64,000 bases of DNA from Aurantiochytrium sp. KH105 (lineage: Eukaryota; Sar; Bigyra; Thraustochytrida; Thraustochytriidae): the NCBI GenBank assembly GCA_003116975.1, contig BGKB01000059.1, forward strand, positions 124,001 to 188,000, read 5' to 3'. Made by a program: the position numbers and the translations under genes. This document shows positions 1 to 10,800 of this stretch, one piece after another (within the stretch, counting starts at the first letter, position 1; every line of letters begins with the position of its first letter). A model generated the notes under the pieces. It had not been told where the DNA came from. It worked only from the letters and a program-made list of their open reading frames with translations, and did no database searches.

Positions 1-1153
1 GGACGGGGCGGCGCGGGCGCAGGCAGGCAGGCGGGCGGGGCGGGGGCAAGGAGGGACCGCTCGCGAGCGCGAGCTCCTGGCTCGTCTCGTCGGTAGCGCT
101 CATGACGTTTTCGAGGCCCGGGCCCGCGCCATCCCTCCTCGCATTTATTTGCGCCGACCCGCGGCGCCCCCCGCGAGCGCGGCGCAGGCGTGCGGAGGGC
201 GGCGCGCGGCGGGGCGCGGCGAGCGGGCGAACGTACCGGTGGGTCTCGGCGGTCGGTCTCGCGCGGCGTGCGGCGGCGGCTGCTGCGGCTGCGAGGCGTT
301 GCGTTGGTGCTTTGATTTTTGGCCTCTGCCCGCCCCGCGCTCAATTCAATGTCTAGAGCCGCCGCTCCAAGTGCACAATGCGCGCCGCGCAAGTGCGCAG
401 CCCCGGCCGCAAGTGCGCTTTCGCCCCCGCGCAAGTCCGCATACCGGCCCGCGCTAGGCGCAAGTGAGGGAAACGGCCCTGCAAGTGCGCTCAGGCCGCC
501 GCGAAGTGCGGAATCGACGCTCGCAAGTGCGGAATCGGTCGGCCTTAGACGCGGCGACCTCCACTGGCCCGCAGCGCGCTCTGTCGAGCTCAGTGGAGTT
601 TCTTTGAGATTTGAGGGCTTCTTTCCGAGGAGATCGAGGTGTGCGAAAAAATGCCTCTTGTAAGTATGTCAGTCGTGACGATAATTATATGGGCTAAAAG
701 GGACAGTGGAGTCAGTCGGAGCTGCGGGATAATAATGTGAGCGTTTCACATGTTACCGTTTGACCGCCATCTTCGGCCCGACCTCGTTGATGACATAGGC
801 CCCTAATACCTTACCATGCAATGTAATGTAGTGCACGCAAGGAAAGTGATCAAACACTCTGCAAGGAAGACGAGCAGGGAGCATGACAACGTACGAACAG
901 GAAAAAAAAACAAAAAAAAAACACCACCACATTGGCAGATGCCACAAACAACGGAAAAAGATGTAAGATTTTAATAGATTCTTTTGCTGGCTAACGCAGG
1001 CATGGTCTTGGTTCTGCGAGAAAATCACTGTCAATGCAAAGCAAGGCAAGAATCGCGTGCGTGCGTGCGTGCGTGCGTCATATTGTCGAGACCAATAGAG
1101 AAAAGAGACAATTGCGGTCTTGAGGAAAGAATGGGTGATGCTGGCTGGCAAAC
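1..1153. other. Intergenic region left of the aminotransferase, no gene supported
   Basis: Bases 1-640 are very GC-rich and hold the GCAAGTGCG-like motif array listed separately. From about 640 the composition becomes more AT-rich, with A-runs near 901-930 and a short (GTGC)n run at about 1059-1078. The right part is presumably the 3' untranslated region of the minus-strand aminotransferase that ends at 1154. No frame here shows family resemblance. Confidence 0.6.
367..532 (+). promoter_or_regulatory. Array of eight GCAAGTGCG-like motifs at about 21 bp spacing
   Basis: Eight copies of a GCAAGTGCG-like 10-mer start at 367, 389, 409, 431, 460, 481, 502 and 523. The core AAGT is invariant and most copies read GCAAGTGCGC or GCAAGTGCGG. 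Spacings are 22, 20, 22, 29, 21, 21 and 21 bp, close to two helical turns, and the intervening bases are mostly unrelated. It could be an array of transcription-factor sites or a decayed 21-bp minisatellite. The target gene is unknown; an ATG lies at 651 on this strand. Confidence 0.5.
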
Positions 1154-2652
1154 TCACTGGAGCTTGGCCTGGTAGGCCCGGATGGCATTGGCGAGGCGCT
1201 CGATGCCAACGCGAATGTCCTCCGCATCATAATAAGAGAAGGAAAGGCGAAGGTAGTTCTTCATGCTGTCACCAAAGCTGGCGCCCGGAAGGAAGCAGAC
1301 CTTGTGGTTCTCCGTGGCCTCCACGAGAAGGTCAGCCGCAAGCTGGCCCTCGGGGAGCTTGACGAGAACAAAGTAGCCACCCTGGGGCTTCTCAAAAGTC
1401 GTGCCCTCCGGAAGGAACTCCTCGAGAGCCTTCTCGAGGGTCGAGTAGCGAGTGTAGAGCGTCTCGCGGGTCTTGTCGAGGTGCTTGTCCTGGAGCCCGA
1501 GGTCAATAGCGCGCTGCACAATGCCAAAGATGACCGGGTTGAGGCCACCGCTCGAATCGAGCTGGCCGCAGGCAGTGATCTGCGCAAGGATCTCCTTGCT
1601 GCCCTGAAGCCAGCCGGCGCGAAGAGCTGGGGCCAGAATCTTGCTGAACGAGCCCATGCAGAGCACCTTGTCGTGCTTGGCAAAGGTCATCATCGGGGGA
1701 GGAGGGGTAATGTGCGGGAAGGTAAGAAGCTGGTAGACCTCGTCGCAGAGGAGGATGAAGTCGTACTTGGCCGCAAGGGCGGCAAGCTTCTCGCGGCGCT
1801 CCGCGCTCAGGGTGCGGCCGGTCGGGTTGTGCGCCGTAGGCACCACGTACATCAGCTTGGGCACGGGGCCGGCCTCAAGGGCCTGCTCCAGCTTGTACAC
1901 GTCGAGGCCCTCCTCGTCCATGGGGATCTGGCGGCAGTTGAGCTTGAAGTCCTTGAAGATAGACTTGGCCAAAAAGTACGTGGGCTCCTCGGCAAAGACG
2001 AGGTCGCCGGCCTGGAGAAAGAGAGAGCAGACGAGCGCCAGCGTGCCGGTGACGCCGTTCGTCAGCATGATCTTCTCCTTGTCGACCTCGTACTGGTAGC
2101 GCTCCGTGAGGAACTTGACCAGAGAGTCGCGGCACTTCTCAAAGCCGTAAAGGTGGCCGTACTGAAGGTAAAGCGGGTCGGTCTCGGCCAGCTTGGCGTT
2201 GGCCGCCTCGCGAATGTAGTCGAGGGGAAGCATCGACGGCGCGGGCTGGCCCACCTTGAAGTTCACCTGGGTGTCCACCGTAGGGACGTCATACTGTGCA
2301 CGCCAACGACCAAAGTTGAAACGTCCTCATATTCGCCATCGGAAAGTCCGCGCGGAGGTTGATTCGTCGGCGTTAGTTTCCCTATTCCCGACCATGCCAA
2401 CCAAGCGTGATTTCTTGACACATGACACCCATGCCCATCCGAAAGAAGACAAACAAACTTGCGCTCCGCGCGTGAACAAGACCATAGTAACCTCAAAGGC
2501 AGGCGAAAGTGAGCTGGGTTTCCCGCGTGGCCACATGCCTGCGTGTCTGCGTGCCTCCGAAGGTCTCGTATCCTCCTCTTCGTCCAGCTCATCCCCCTCC
2601 TCTATTCCGTGCCGCGCGATCCGAAGCGACGTACCTGTCCGTAGTCGCCCAT
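1154..2652 (-). CDS. PLP-dependent class I/II aminotransferase (2-aminoadipate aminotransferase-like), two exons
   Basis: Fold-type I aminotransferase of about 385 residues. Exon 2 (2293-1154) carries nearly all of the enzyme: the segment TAHNPTGRT, the aspartate motif LLCDEVYQLL, the cofactor lysine in GSFSKIL (about Lys224) and a C-terminal LRLSFSYYD segment whose arginine should bind the substrate carboxylate. The frame has no ATG near its 5' end in exon 2; it begins only with GTG at 2278. A six-codon first exon, MGDYGQ, lies at 2652-2635 and ends CAG|GTACGT. The intron (2634-2294) ends GCACAG|TAT, and the join is in frame. The family includes 2-aminoadipate, kynurenine and alanine-type enzymes, so the substrate is inferred only. 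The segment VGQPAPSMLPL near the start is typical of this group. Confidence 0.85.
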
Positions 2653-2654
2653 CT

Positions 2655-2710
2655 TGACTGCTCTCGCTGCTGCTGCTCCTGCTGCTGCTGCTGCTGCTGC
2701 TGCTCCTGTC
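2655..2710 (-). repeat. CTG/CAG trinucleotide repeat in the aminotransferase leader
   Basis: An interrupted (CTG)n run on the plus strand, so CAG/GCA in the transcript of the minus-strand aminotransferase. It lies immediately upstream of the start codon at 2652 and so is probably in the 5' untranslated region. Confidence 0.7.
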
Positions 2711-3950
2711 TCGTCTCGATCCGAGTCTGCCTTGCGCGTCCTCGTCGCGCTCCAGGTCGCCCAGACGGTGAATCTCCGCGCAGACGTGTGGCTGCGAGGC
2801 CGCCCGGACGCGGCGCGCCGCGCAGGTTGGGCCTCTTTTTAGGCCGCGCGGCCGCGGTGTCCCAGGATATCCTCCCCCGCCGCGGCGGCTCTCCCGCAAT
2901 GCGAGGATATTCGCTGCTTCCGCGCGAGGAATTTTTTATTTTATTTGGCGCGGCGCGCGGCGCCTCGAGTTGCCGCGCCGCGCGGGCGGGCGGAGGACGT
3001 CTTCAGGATGGCTTCATCGCGGCCAGGGGGGACGCGGGTGCGTTCGGAGAACGGGAGGGGCGGTGGAGCTTGATTCTCGGCGCGTGGTGAAGATGCAGTA
3101 GATCAATCATCCGCGAGGTGAAGTTGCCAATCGCTGGGGGTCGGTCGGTCGGTCGGCCGGTCGGCCGGTCGGTCGATGGTGTCAGTGTGGTGGCCAAAGG
3201 CCTCGCACGGTGTCATTGACAGACCAGCCAATGGTGTGTCTCGCGGCTGGCTGCGGCCGGTGAGGAAAGCCTTCACGCTTGTGGGATCAATTTGCCCGGT
3301 ACGGTCGAGTTGCGGTGGCGATTGGGTCTAGTAGGCAACTATGCGCGAGTGCGTATACATAGGCCACGAGATCAAGACGAGCGAAAAGATGAACTGATAT
3401 TCTCTCTCCTTTCCTATCATCGTCTTCTGGCTGGCGAGTGGCCTGCTGCTGCTGGCAGGCGAGACCATTCGAACTCGTCCGCGTGCAACTTGAAGCAACA
3501 CAGTGAGAACGGCACTGGGTAGTATCCAGCCTACTACGCACGCACACACCACCCTTGTGGCCAGCCAGGTGATCAGCGATCCGTTAAGAATTGTCAACTC
3601 AGTGACTGACTGACTCCCCAGTCTCAGTGACTGGGTCTCCCACGGTGCGGACACTGTAAACTAAATGGACCATCTGCTGCTGGCTGCGCTCTCAGCGGAA
3701 AAAGCGGCTCTCTTGGTGCATGGGTTCGTAGGCGTACGACTTGCGACAAACAAGTGAGAGCGCCGCGTTTGGACGCAGGCAAGCGTCGACGCCGAACTGA
3801 CGGCGTCGAGGCACGAAGCACCGTGCGGCCTGCGTGCCTGCGTGCTGGCGTGCTCGCTCGCTCGCCGCAGAGCCAAGTACAGAGCCGTAGGCTAAAGCTC
3901 CAAAGGCACTTGGCCTCTGGCGCATCTGCGCCGTCTTGTGCCAAACGAAA
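2711..3950. other. Divergent intergenic region between the aminotransferase and the MBL/cNBD gene
   Basis: GC-rich near 2800-3000 with long GCGC-type runs, then a tetranucleotide tract (GGTC)n with CCGG variants at about 3139-3175, then mixed sequence. It must hold the promoters of both flanking genes. No gene or RNA is recognisable. Confidence 0.5.
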
Positions 3951-6900
3951 ATGGGAAGTGCAGCCACGACGATGAAGAAGCATGACAAATCAAAGGCAAG
4001 CGCCACACCCGTCGCAGGGCAAGGAGAGCAAGCGCAAGAGACAACGAGCCCTTCGGATCCTGTGAATGAAATTCCAAACTACGGATCTCAAGCAAAACTC
4101 AACATTTACGGAAGCGGCTCGACGCGGCGAAGTCTGAACGACTCAATGCGTCGCTCGTCCTCCATCCGAGAAAAGAGAGTCTCGATTCAAGAGTCGCCTA
4201 GCAATGGCCTCTTGGCAGCTGTCGCGACACTACACGAAGTTACGGGTGAGGACGAATCCTTGGTGTTCTCCACAAATTCATCGCAAAAACTCGACTCGCC
4301 AGATGTTTCAAAGTCGAACACGTACTCGGAGGACCTTGGGGATCACGAGGAGGAGAAGGAAGACGATGAAGCCGAGGAAAAGGCTACAAAACGTAGACCC
4401 TTCAAACTGAGCCACATGGGCACCGCTGTGAGTGTAGAGCTCGAAGAAATGCCACAAAGAGGCCGCGCCTCCTCGCTAACCATGAGCGGCAAGATTCTCG
4501 CCAAGCGTTCGGCATCATCTGTTTTCCAGGCGTGCGATACCTCGGTTGACGATTTTGCCAAGAAATATCTTGTTTCGCTGCCGCGCGGTGGCCACTGGTG
4601 CAAACTTGGCGACGTTGTGCTCCAGTTCGGTTGCCCCCCTGAAACGATCAAAGACTCCATGCAACTGGGTTTGGCTGTCCCGCAATACTTCGTGGTGCTT
4701 GGCAAGCTATTCTCGCGAACAAAGGGCCTCAACTTCGCAGAGCTCGAGTTTCCGGCATATTTTAATTTTTTTATCCGAAAGCAGCGGACCGTGGTCATCA
4801 CCACCGAGGCGATCGAGCAGCGCGTCCGCGCGCTCTTCCAAGAAACACTACTTGGACCCAAAGAAGCAAAACTAAAACCCGAGGATGACTTTCTGCCCGG
4901 TACCACGCCGGACTGTTTTCCGAACTTTAGAGCTGAGGGAGAATGGCTCGATGCAGCGCGGAAAACCCTCAAAATCGATGACCTCCTCGAGTTCAAGCAA
5001 TTTTCAGAAGCCAACATGGACAATTCGGGCTACTTTAGGACTCTGCGCGCCAGCTTGGACAACAATAAGGTCTCTATCGAGTTCGACCGAGTTGATAAAG
5101 TCTTTCGAGTTCATGCTCCCGATGTTGTGGAAACACCTGGTTTCTTTTCCCTTTTTGGCGAAGAGATCGTGCGGTCTATTGAGGACGACAGCCGCACCGA
5201 AGAAGAGCGGACGCACGTTGACGTACCTTCGCTCATTGGCCTCCCACTGCTTGGAGTGACGATGCTTGGCACCTCGCATGGATTCGATCCGCGTGGGGAG
5301 ACGACAGGATTCGTTGTCTGGGGAAATCGACGCGGCACAATGGTCGATCCCCCTCCGTATGCAATCGAATGTCTCATGCGCCTTGGTATCTCCACGCGCG
5401 CAATCGACTCGATCGTTCTGACGCACTGCCACAGCGATCATGATGCTGGGACGTTTCGCCGCCTTCTCTTTGACCAGCATATCACCATCTATACCACCAC
5501 CACCATTTTCAACTCCTTCATACGCAAGTACTCGGCTATTACGGGCCTCTCGCAGGAATTTCTGCGCAGTTTGCTCGTTTTACGCAATGTGTGCATTGAC
5601 GAAGAAGTCTACATTCACGGCGTCAAGTGGAAATTCTTCTATTCGCTCCACACCATCCCGTGCATAGGCTTCGCCGTCACCTTGGACGGAAAAACAATCG
5701 CATACAGTGCCGACACCCACAATGACCCTCACCTCTTTGAGCGCATGTATGAGGACAAGGTCATTGGACAAGGCCGTCTTCAGTCCCTGCAAAGCTTTCC
5801 CTGGGATGCCGACCTTATCTTGCATGAGGCTGGCGTGCCGCCGATTCACACACCCATGAAGCGGCTGGTCGAGCTTCCCGATTCAGTAAAAGCGAACCTC
5901 TATGTGGTCCACGTTGCCAACAAAGACGTTCCAGCCAACAATGGCCTACGAACCCTCAGCGTCGGAGAAACTGTGGCGCTCGATGTTGAACCGAGCCCTA
6001 TGGAGAACGCGATCGAAATCCTTGACGTACTTTCGTCAATCGACATCTTTCATGAGGCTTGCCAGAAATTTCGAGACTCGGTCTCCATTCTGCAATATTT
6101 CAACTTTGAAAAATTCGAGGCAGGAGAACGCATTGTCAGGACTGGGGATCCTGGCGACAAATGTTTCGTTCTTATTCGTGGAGCTGCTCGGGTCTCTTGG
6201 ACAGCTAATGGCGTGTCCGATTCCAAGCTCTTCAACGTCGGTGACTACTTCGGGGAGACATCCCTTGTCACAGGTGCGCCACGGAACGCCAACGTCGACG
6301 CCGTCACATCGGTCTGGGCAGCCACGATATCTCTTACGCACTTTAACGCGTTGGTACGCGGGACCTCGATTCGGGAAGATCTCATCTCCCTCTCTGAGAC
6401 GCGAAAGACGAACAGCTGGCAGCTAGTATCCAATCACTCCATCCTGGGGAAGCTATCCTCTACTGCAAAGACTCAACTCGAGGTGATCATGGTGGAGCGC
6501 CACTTCGTTGCAGGCGAAATGGCGTGGGAGACTGGAGATCACGCTGATTTTGTCATGCTTGTGCAGAGCGGTCTCTTTCACCTGAAATGTGATGCAATGG
6601 CCCTCCGTCGAGATTTAGCCCTCAGCGTCATGGTCGATCCGGATTCTGGGACCTTGCGCATCATGGGTTGCAAGGTTTACCGAAGCCCCAGCAGCGCAGC
6701 GCGTGATCCCGCGATCCCACTTGTTGGCGACAAACAAATTAATGGCACTACCACAGGTATTTCGAGTTCGGAAATGTTAGATGATACCGCCGCTGACTTG
6801 GAGCAATCAGTCGAATCGGCAGAAGCTTATTCTCCAGGATCCTCTGTTAGAAAGCAGTCTCTAAGCGTGAAATTAGGGGTTACAGACAGTCAGAGATCAA

Positions 6901-7157
6901 GACGCGGGAGTCTCGGGGTCAGGCGCAATGGCGAAACTGATATCGACATACAAGCGAACACGACAGAAGATCTTTGCGGACCAGGAGCGCTTATTGGAGA
7001 CTTTGATGCTGTGTTTGCAAAAGAAACCGTCGCATCCACGTGCTTCTGCGTAGAAGCTGGCACTGCGCTTCTCATACCGGCCAAGAAATGGAAACAGTTC
7101 TGTGGAAGGTATCCTGGTGGCCTGCTGTTCTTCATGGAGAAGCATATTACAAGATAA
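3951..7157 (+). CDS. Metallo-beta-lactamase-fold protein with cyclic-nucleotide-binding domains
   Basis: A 1068-residue intronless protein. The frame opens a few codons earlier with TTG, but the first ATG is at 3951. Residues 1-180 are Ser/charge-rich and probably disordered. The start MGSAAT fits an N-myristoylation signal (Gly2, Thr6). At about residues 430-660 is a metallo-beta-lactamase fold with the metal motif THCHSDHDAG (about 490) and the downstream segment AYSADTHNDP, as in RNase Z and phosphodiesterase-type members. A cyclic-nucleotide-binding domain follows at about 713-800 (GDPGDKCFVLIRG, then GDYFGETSLV). A second, more divergent one at about 830-1060 is interrupted by a Ser-rich insert. 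A role as a cyclic-nucleotide-regulated hydrolase, perhaps a phosphodiesterase, is an inference. If myristoylation occurs, the protein would be membrane-attached. Confidence 0.85.
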   Translation: MGSAATTMKKHDKSKASATPVAGQGEQAQETTSPSDPVNEIPNYGSQAKLNIYGSGSTRRSLNDSMRRSSSIREKRVSIQESPSNGLLAAVATLHEVTGEDESLVFSTNSSQKLDSPDVSKSNTYSEDLGDHEEEKEDDEAEEKATKRRPFKLSHMGTAVSVELEEMPQRGRASSLTMSGKILAKRSASSVFQACDTSVDDFAKKYLVSLPRGGHWCKLGDVVLQFGCPPETIKDSMQLGLAVPQYFVVLGKLFSRTKGLNFAELEFPAYFNFFIRKQRTVVITTEAIEQRVRALFQETLLGPKEAKLKPEDDFLPGTTPDCFPNFRAEGEWLDAARKTLKIDDLLEFKQFSEANMDNSGYFRTLRASLDNNKVSIEFDRVDKVFRVHAPDVVETPGFFSLFGEEIVRSIEDDSRTEEERTHVDVPSLIGLPLLGVTMLGTSHGFDPRGETTGFVVWGNRRGTMVDPPPYAIECLMRLGISTRAIDSIVLTHCHSDHDAGTFRRLLFDQHITIYTTTTIFNSFIRKYSAITGLSQEFLRSLLVLRNVCIDEEVYIHGVKWKFFYSLHTIPCIGFAVTLDGKTIAYSADTHNDPHLFERMYEDKVIGQGRLQSLQSFPWDADLILHEAGVPPIHTPMKRLVELPDSVKANLYVVHVANKDVPANNGLRTLSVGETVALDVEPSPMENAIEILDVLSSIDIFHEACQKFRDSVSILQYFNFEKFEAGERIVRTGDPGDKCFVLIRGAARVSWTANGVSDSKLFNVGDYFGETSLVTGAPRNANVDAVTSVWAATISLTHFNALVRGTSIREDLISLSETRKTNSWQLVSNHSILGKLSSTAKTQLEVIMVERHFVAGEMAWETGDHADFVMLVQSGLFHLKCDAMALRRDLALSVMVDPDSGTLRIMGCKVYRSPSSAARDPAIPLVGDKQINGTTTGISSSEMLDDTAADLEQSVESAEAYSPGSSVRKQSLSVKLGVTDSQRSRRGSLGVRRNGETDIDIQANTTEDLCGPGALIGDFDAVFAKETVASTCFCVEAGTALLIPAKKWKQFCGRYPGGLLFFMEKHITR

Positions 7158-7843
7158 CGATCGAGTAGAAACACAACATCATGCTTCAGGGACGTAGGTC
7201 TGTCTCCAACCTCAACTTTGCATCGCACGCTGTACAGATGAACTGTGCAAAGGGCATGATCAAGCTGGTCGATTGTCGGAGAGCATGCAACGCTTTGCAC
7301 CCCAAAACTACTCCATTTGTCAAGCCAAAGGTGTTTCAAAAATGGAGCCAAAAGCAGCGAGTTTGGGGAATGGCGGCAATGCCTCGCCCCAACTCTCATC
7401 AAAAGCAAGACCGCCTTGGTGAACAAGACGTCTTCCGGTACAGGCCGGGCCATGATCATTGGAATATTACAGCATCTCCTTGACTAAATTGTTTGACTTT
7501 TCTGGCCTTGCCTTGGTCAAAAAAAATCGATGAACAGATTTGTAAGAGTTCCCCTCACGTATGCCGTTGTTTCTGATTTTTGATCTGGTTTTTGACTAAT
7601 GCGCGCAGGAACCAAAGACTGATTAAATGCTCGAAGTTGGGCCCAAAGGTGCGTTTAGGCTATTTGAGAAAGTTTAGTTCTCTTGTCCAAGAAAGACAGC
7701 AAAATGTAGAAAATAGAACTCAAGCTCAAAGTTTGCTCTTCAACCCGACGGACAAAGAGACATGCATACGACATTCAGTGATAGCTATTCAATTTTTCAT
7801 TCCTTTTGCTTTTTACTAGAAACCTACATTCAAATGAATGTTC
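7158..7843. other. Convergent intergenic region
   Basis: Lies between the 3' ends of the MBL/cNBD gene (+) and the dynein heavy chain (-). It is more AT-rich than the genes, consistent with two facing 3' untranslated regions. Short frames here have no recognisable family. Confidence 0.6.
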
Positions 7844-10800
7844 TCAGTCGTCGAGGTTCAAAAGACATGCGCAACCCATCATCACCCATGTATTCGGATC
7901 CACGTCTGTCTTGACCGAGACAGCAAGGACGTAATTCGTTGACATACCGGTCGTGCTAAGAACGCCTTGGCGATCCGAGGTCTTGTACACCGGACAACGA
8001 TAATCGACCGGATCCGGAAGAAAATTGATCTCAGGAATGAGATGCACAGGTGGCAGCGCTGTGAACATTTGGCCCAAAAGAGATTGATCCATAAGCTCTG
8101 ACTCACGATTGAAGCGTGCCCCTTCCATCCACATGCCATATACTAAAACGCCATCCTCCGGAGACTCGACGATCTCCTCAGGCTCCTTGTTGATGATGCT
8201 GTTATTGAAAGTAAGCTCGTCCACCGCGACCTTGTACTTTCGGGCATGCGTTTGCAGCGTACCCGTCATGAAGCCCTGAGGGAAGAAGAATGCTTGTAGC
8301 GGGAACGTGACAGGCTGCCCCTCGTACAACCAGGTACGCAAGAACTCCACGCGAAAGATCATGTCCTTGACCCAGCTCATGAGCGTTTTGCGTGACGCAA
8401 ATCCTACATTGGCCCAATTCGGAGGCACCTGGTTCACCAAGAATGCGCTGTACATCTTGTCGAGATCGAGACTCATCACAACAAGGCCCTTGATGGCACG
8501 CGCAAGCTCCTTGAGGGTACTATTCATCGTCCGGATGAGCTTATTGAATTTCACCATCTCCTGCGAGAGCACCGTGTCGAGCGAGGAGATCAGACCCGAA
8601 TCCAGAACCACAAACGTGTTTGGCCCAGCAAGCTCCTTGTCGAGAAATTCGGGAACCTGACCTTCAATCTCGGCCACGAGATCGAGTACAATGTCATCCG
8701 AGCTCATTCCCCCGCCCCCACCGGACTCGCGGGGCTGCAGACCCAACATGGTCGTAATCATGTTGGTGCTCTCCGCCTTCTGAAATGTAATCTCCGCGTT
8801 CTTGTGCATTCCAAAGACCTCTGGGTTGTCGACCATAGGAAGCTGCTTCAGGTAGACATTCACCTCGCCAAAACTGCATTCTGGAGGGGCATAATACAAA
8901 CCAGACTTGGAAAACTTGTACTCGTCCACAAGAATGCCCGGATTGCAAAACTTTTGCAGAATGCCCATCAAGCACCTCCGATCCCAATCGTCGGTGACGC
9001 GACCACCGTAGTTAATCTGACCAGTGACATAAAGAAGAGCGTCCCATGGAACCGTAGCCTGCTCGTCTAGGAAGCGTCGAAGTGTCTCGCGCGAGGTTTC
9101 AAGATCGGAGTCGTTGAATTCATAGCGAATGTTCCACCCCAGCGGACCAAACTTGCGCCGCTCCTGCACCAGCGCATGGAAGAACGAGAACCCAACGAGA
9201 AGTTTCTTCCATGGCTGCGGTTTGAGACAGCCTTCCCAGATCGACTCGCTAACAATATTGTTGTCAAAGCTGCGAATCAGATTGGCGCGAAGACCCTTCG
9301 GTGGCTCGTTGGTGAGCTTGACGCCATTTTGCAGCACCGTCACAGGAAAGTATGTCGCCGGAAAGGAGGTAAGGTAGAGACGAAAGTCTTCGTGAATCAC
9401 GTCCTGGTTCTCTTCCAGACCAAGCACAATCTTTTCGAGCGTTGGCATCCACGATTTCGCAAGGTGGCAATTTTGCAAAAGCACCCAGTCGCCATTCTTG
9501 ACAGAGTTCTCGATCAAGCGCTCCGCGTGCGGTCCTTGACCCTGGCCTAGAGAAATGACATGCAGACGCTCGCCGTAGCCTTTCTCCTTTGCGAATTTGA
9601 GAAGCATTGCCGTCGGATCGGCACCCTGAGAGAGAACGAAAATGAGCGGTGTGAAGCGGTTCGTTCCCACGTAAACGTCTTCCATTTGAACAGGCGGGAA
9701 CTCCACAAAGCAGCGGCCGAGGCTCTTCTCTACAAAACTATTCATTGCAACCAGCAAGGATTCCTCCTTGACGACCTTGACGAGCATGAGCTTCTGGAAT
9801 GAATTGATCTGCGACTCAAAGTCACCGGGCATATTTTCAAAGTAAGGGCCATCCGACTCGAACCAAGGCCGCCACGTGTCAAAGTCTTCCGCGATAGCGG
9901 TCGCGAGACCCGCGAATGGTCTGTAGGTTTCCTGCGTGGGGTCCTCGGAATCTTCACCTTCTTCTTCGTCGTCGCCATTGTCCTCTTCCGCGTTGCCTTC
10001 GGCACCGTCCGAGCTCTTGCGCACAACAAGCTTGAGGTCGCGGTCCATCGCACAAATGTTGTCCCACTGCGCGTCATTCAACAACTCTGCGTCGACAGCT
10101 TCCGCAGGAGGCCCCGGCATATCCGTGCGATCCACGACGCCGGCCCCACGAAGCATGAGCATGAACTCGGGCCGTGAAATACTTACGGCCTCGAGCAGGA
10201 TCTGGAAGCAGATGAGACTCGCAAAGAGCGACTTGTGTGTCTCAAAGAGACCGCGCGCGACCTGCGTGAAAATGTACTCCGTCTGCGCTTTAAGCAGATG
10301 CGCGATGCGCCGCTCAAATTCACTTTTGTCGTCCATACCATCATCCGCGGGTTGTGGCAACGTCAAACTCGTGAGGAAGAGCGCTTTGACGAAACTGAGC
10401 GAGTACTGGTACATTGGATCAATCTGAGTGAGGTCCGCGATAACAAAGTAGATGATCGCGCCTCGCGTGGCCACGGGGCGATACGAGGCACGTGCCTCCT
10501 CAATGCTCACCTGCGTCTTTTTCGACTCCTCGACTCGCTCGTGAATGATTGCTGAGGTCGTCTTGGAGTCGGCAAGAGTGTTAATGAGAACCTCGTCATC
10601 AAGAATGTTGCCTGTCGACTCGGAAAGTAGCTGAAGAATCTTGGCTTCAAGATCCTTCAGCTGCTTTGCGTCTGCAGCCATGGTTGTCACAAGCTTATTT
10701 TTCTTCTCCTCCACGTCAGGGCGCTCCGACTTGACGACATCGCCTAGAAGCTGGTCCGTCAACCCGATAAAGGTCACCGTGAAGTTGATGAGGGTAACCT

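Noticed and set aside
651-1115. Possible small spliced plus-strand gene: ATGCCTCTT|GTAAGT joined to an exon after CTAACGCAG at about 1000
   Set aside because: The join gives only about 35 residues with no family and runs into a GTGC repeat and the aminotransferase 3' flank. The motif array upstream keeps it worth a transcript check.
1304-2362. 352-codon frame antisense to the aminotransferase
   Set aside because: Shadow of a conserved enzyme in GC-rich DNA; no family resemblance.
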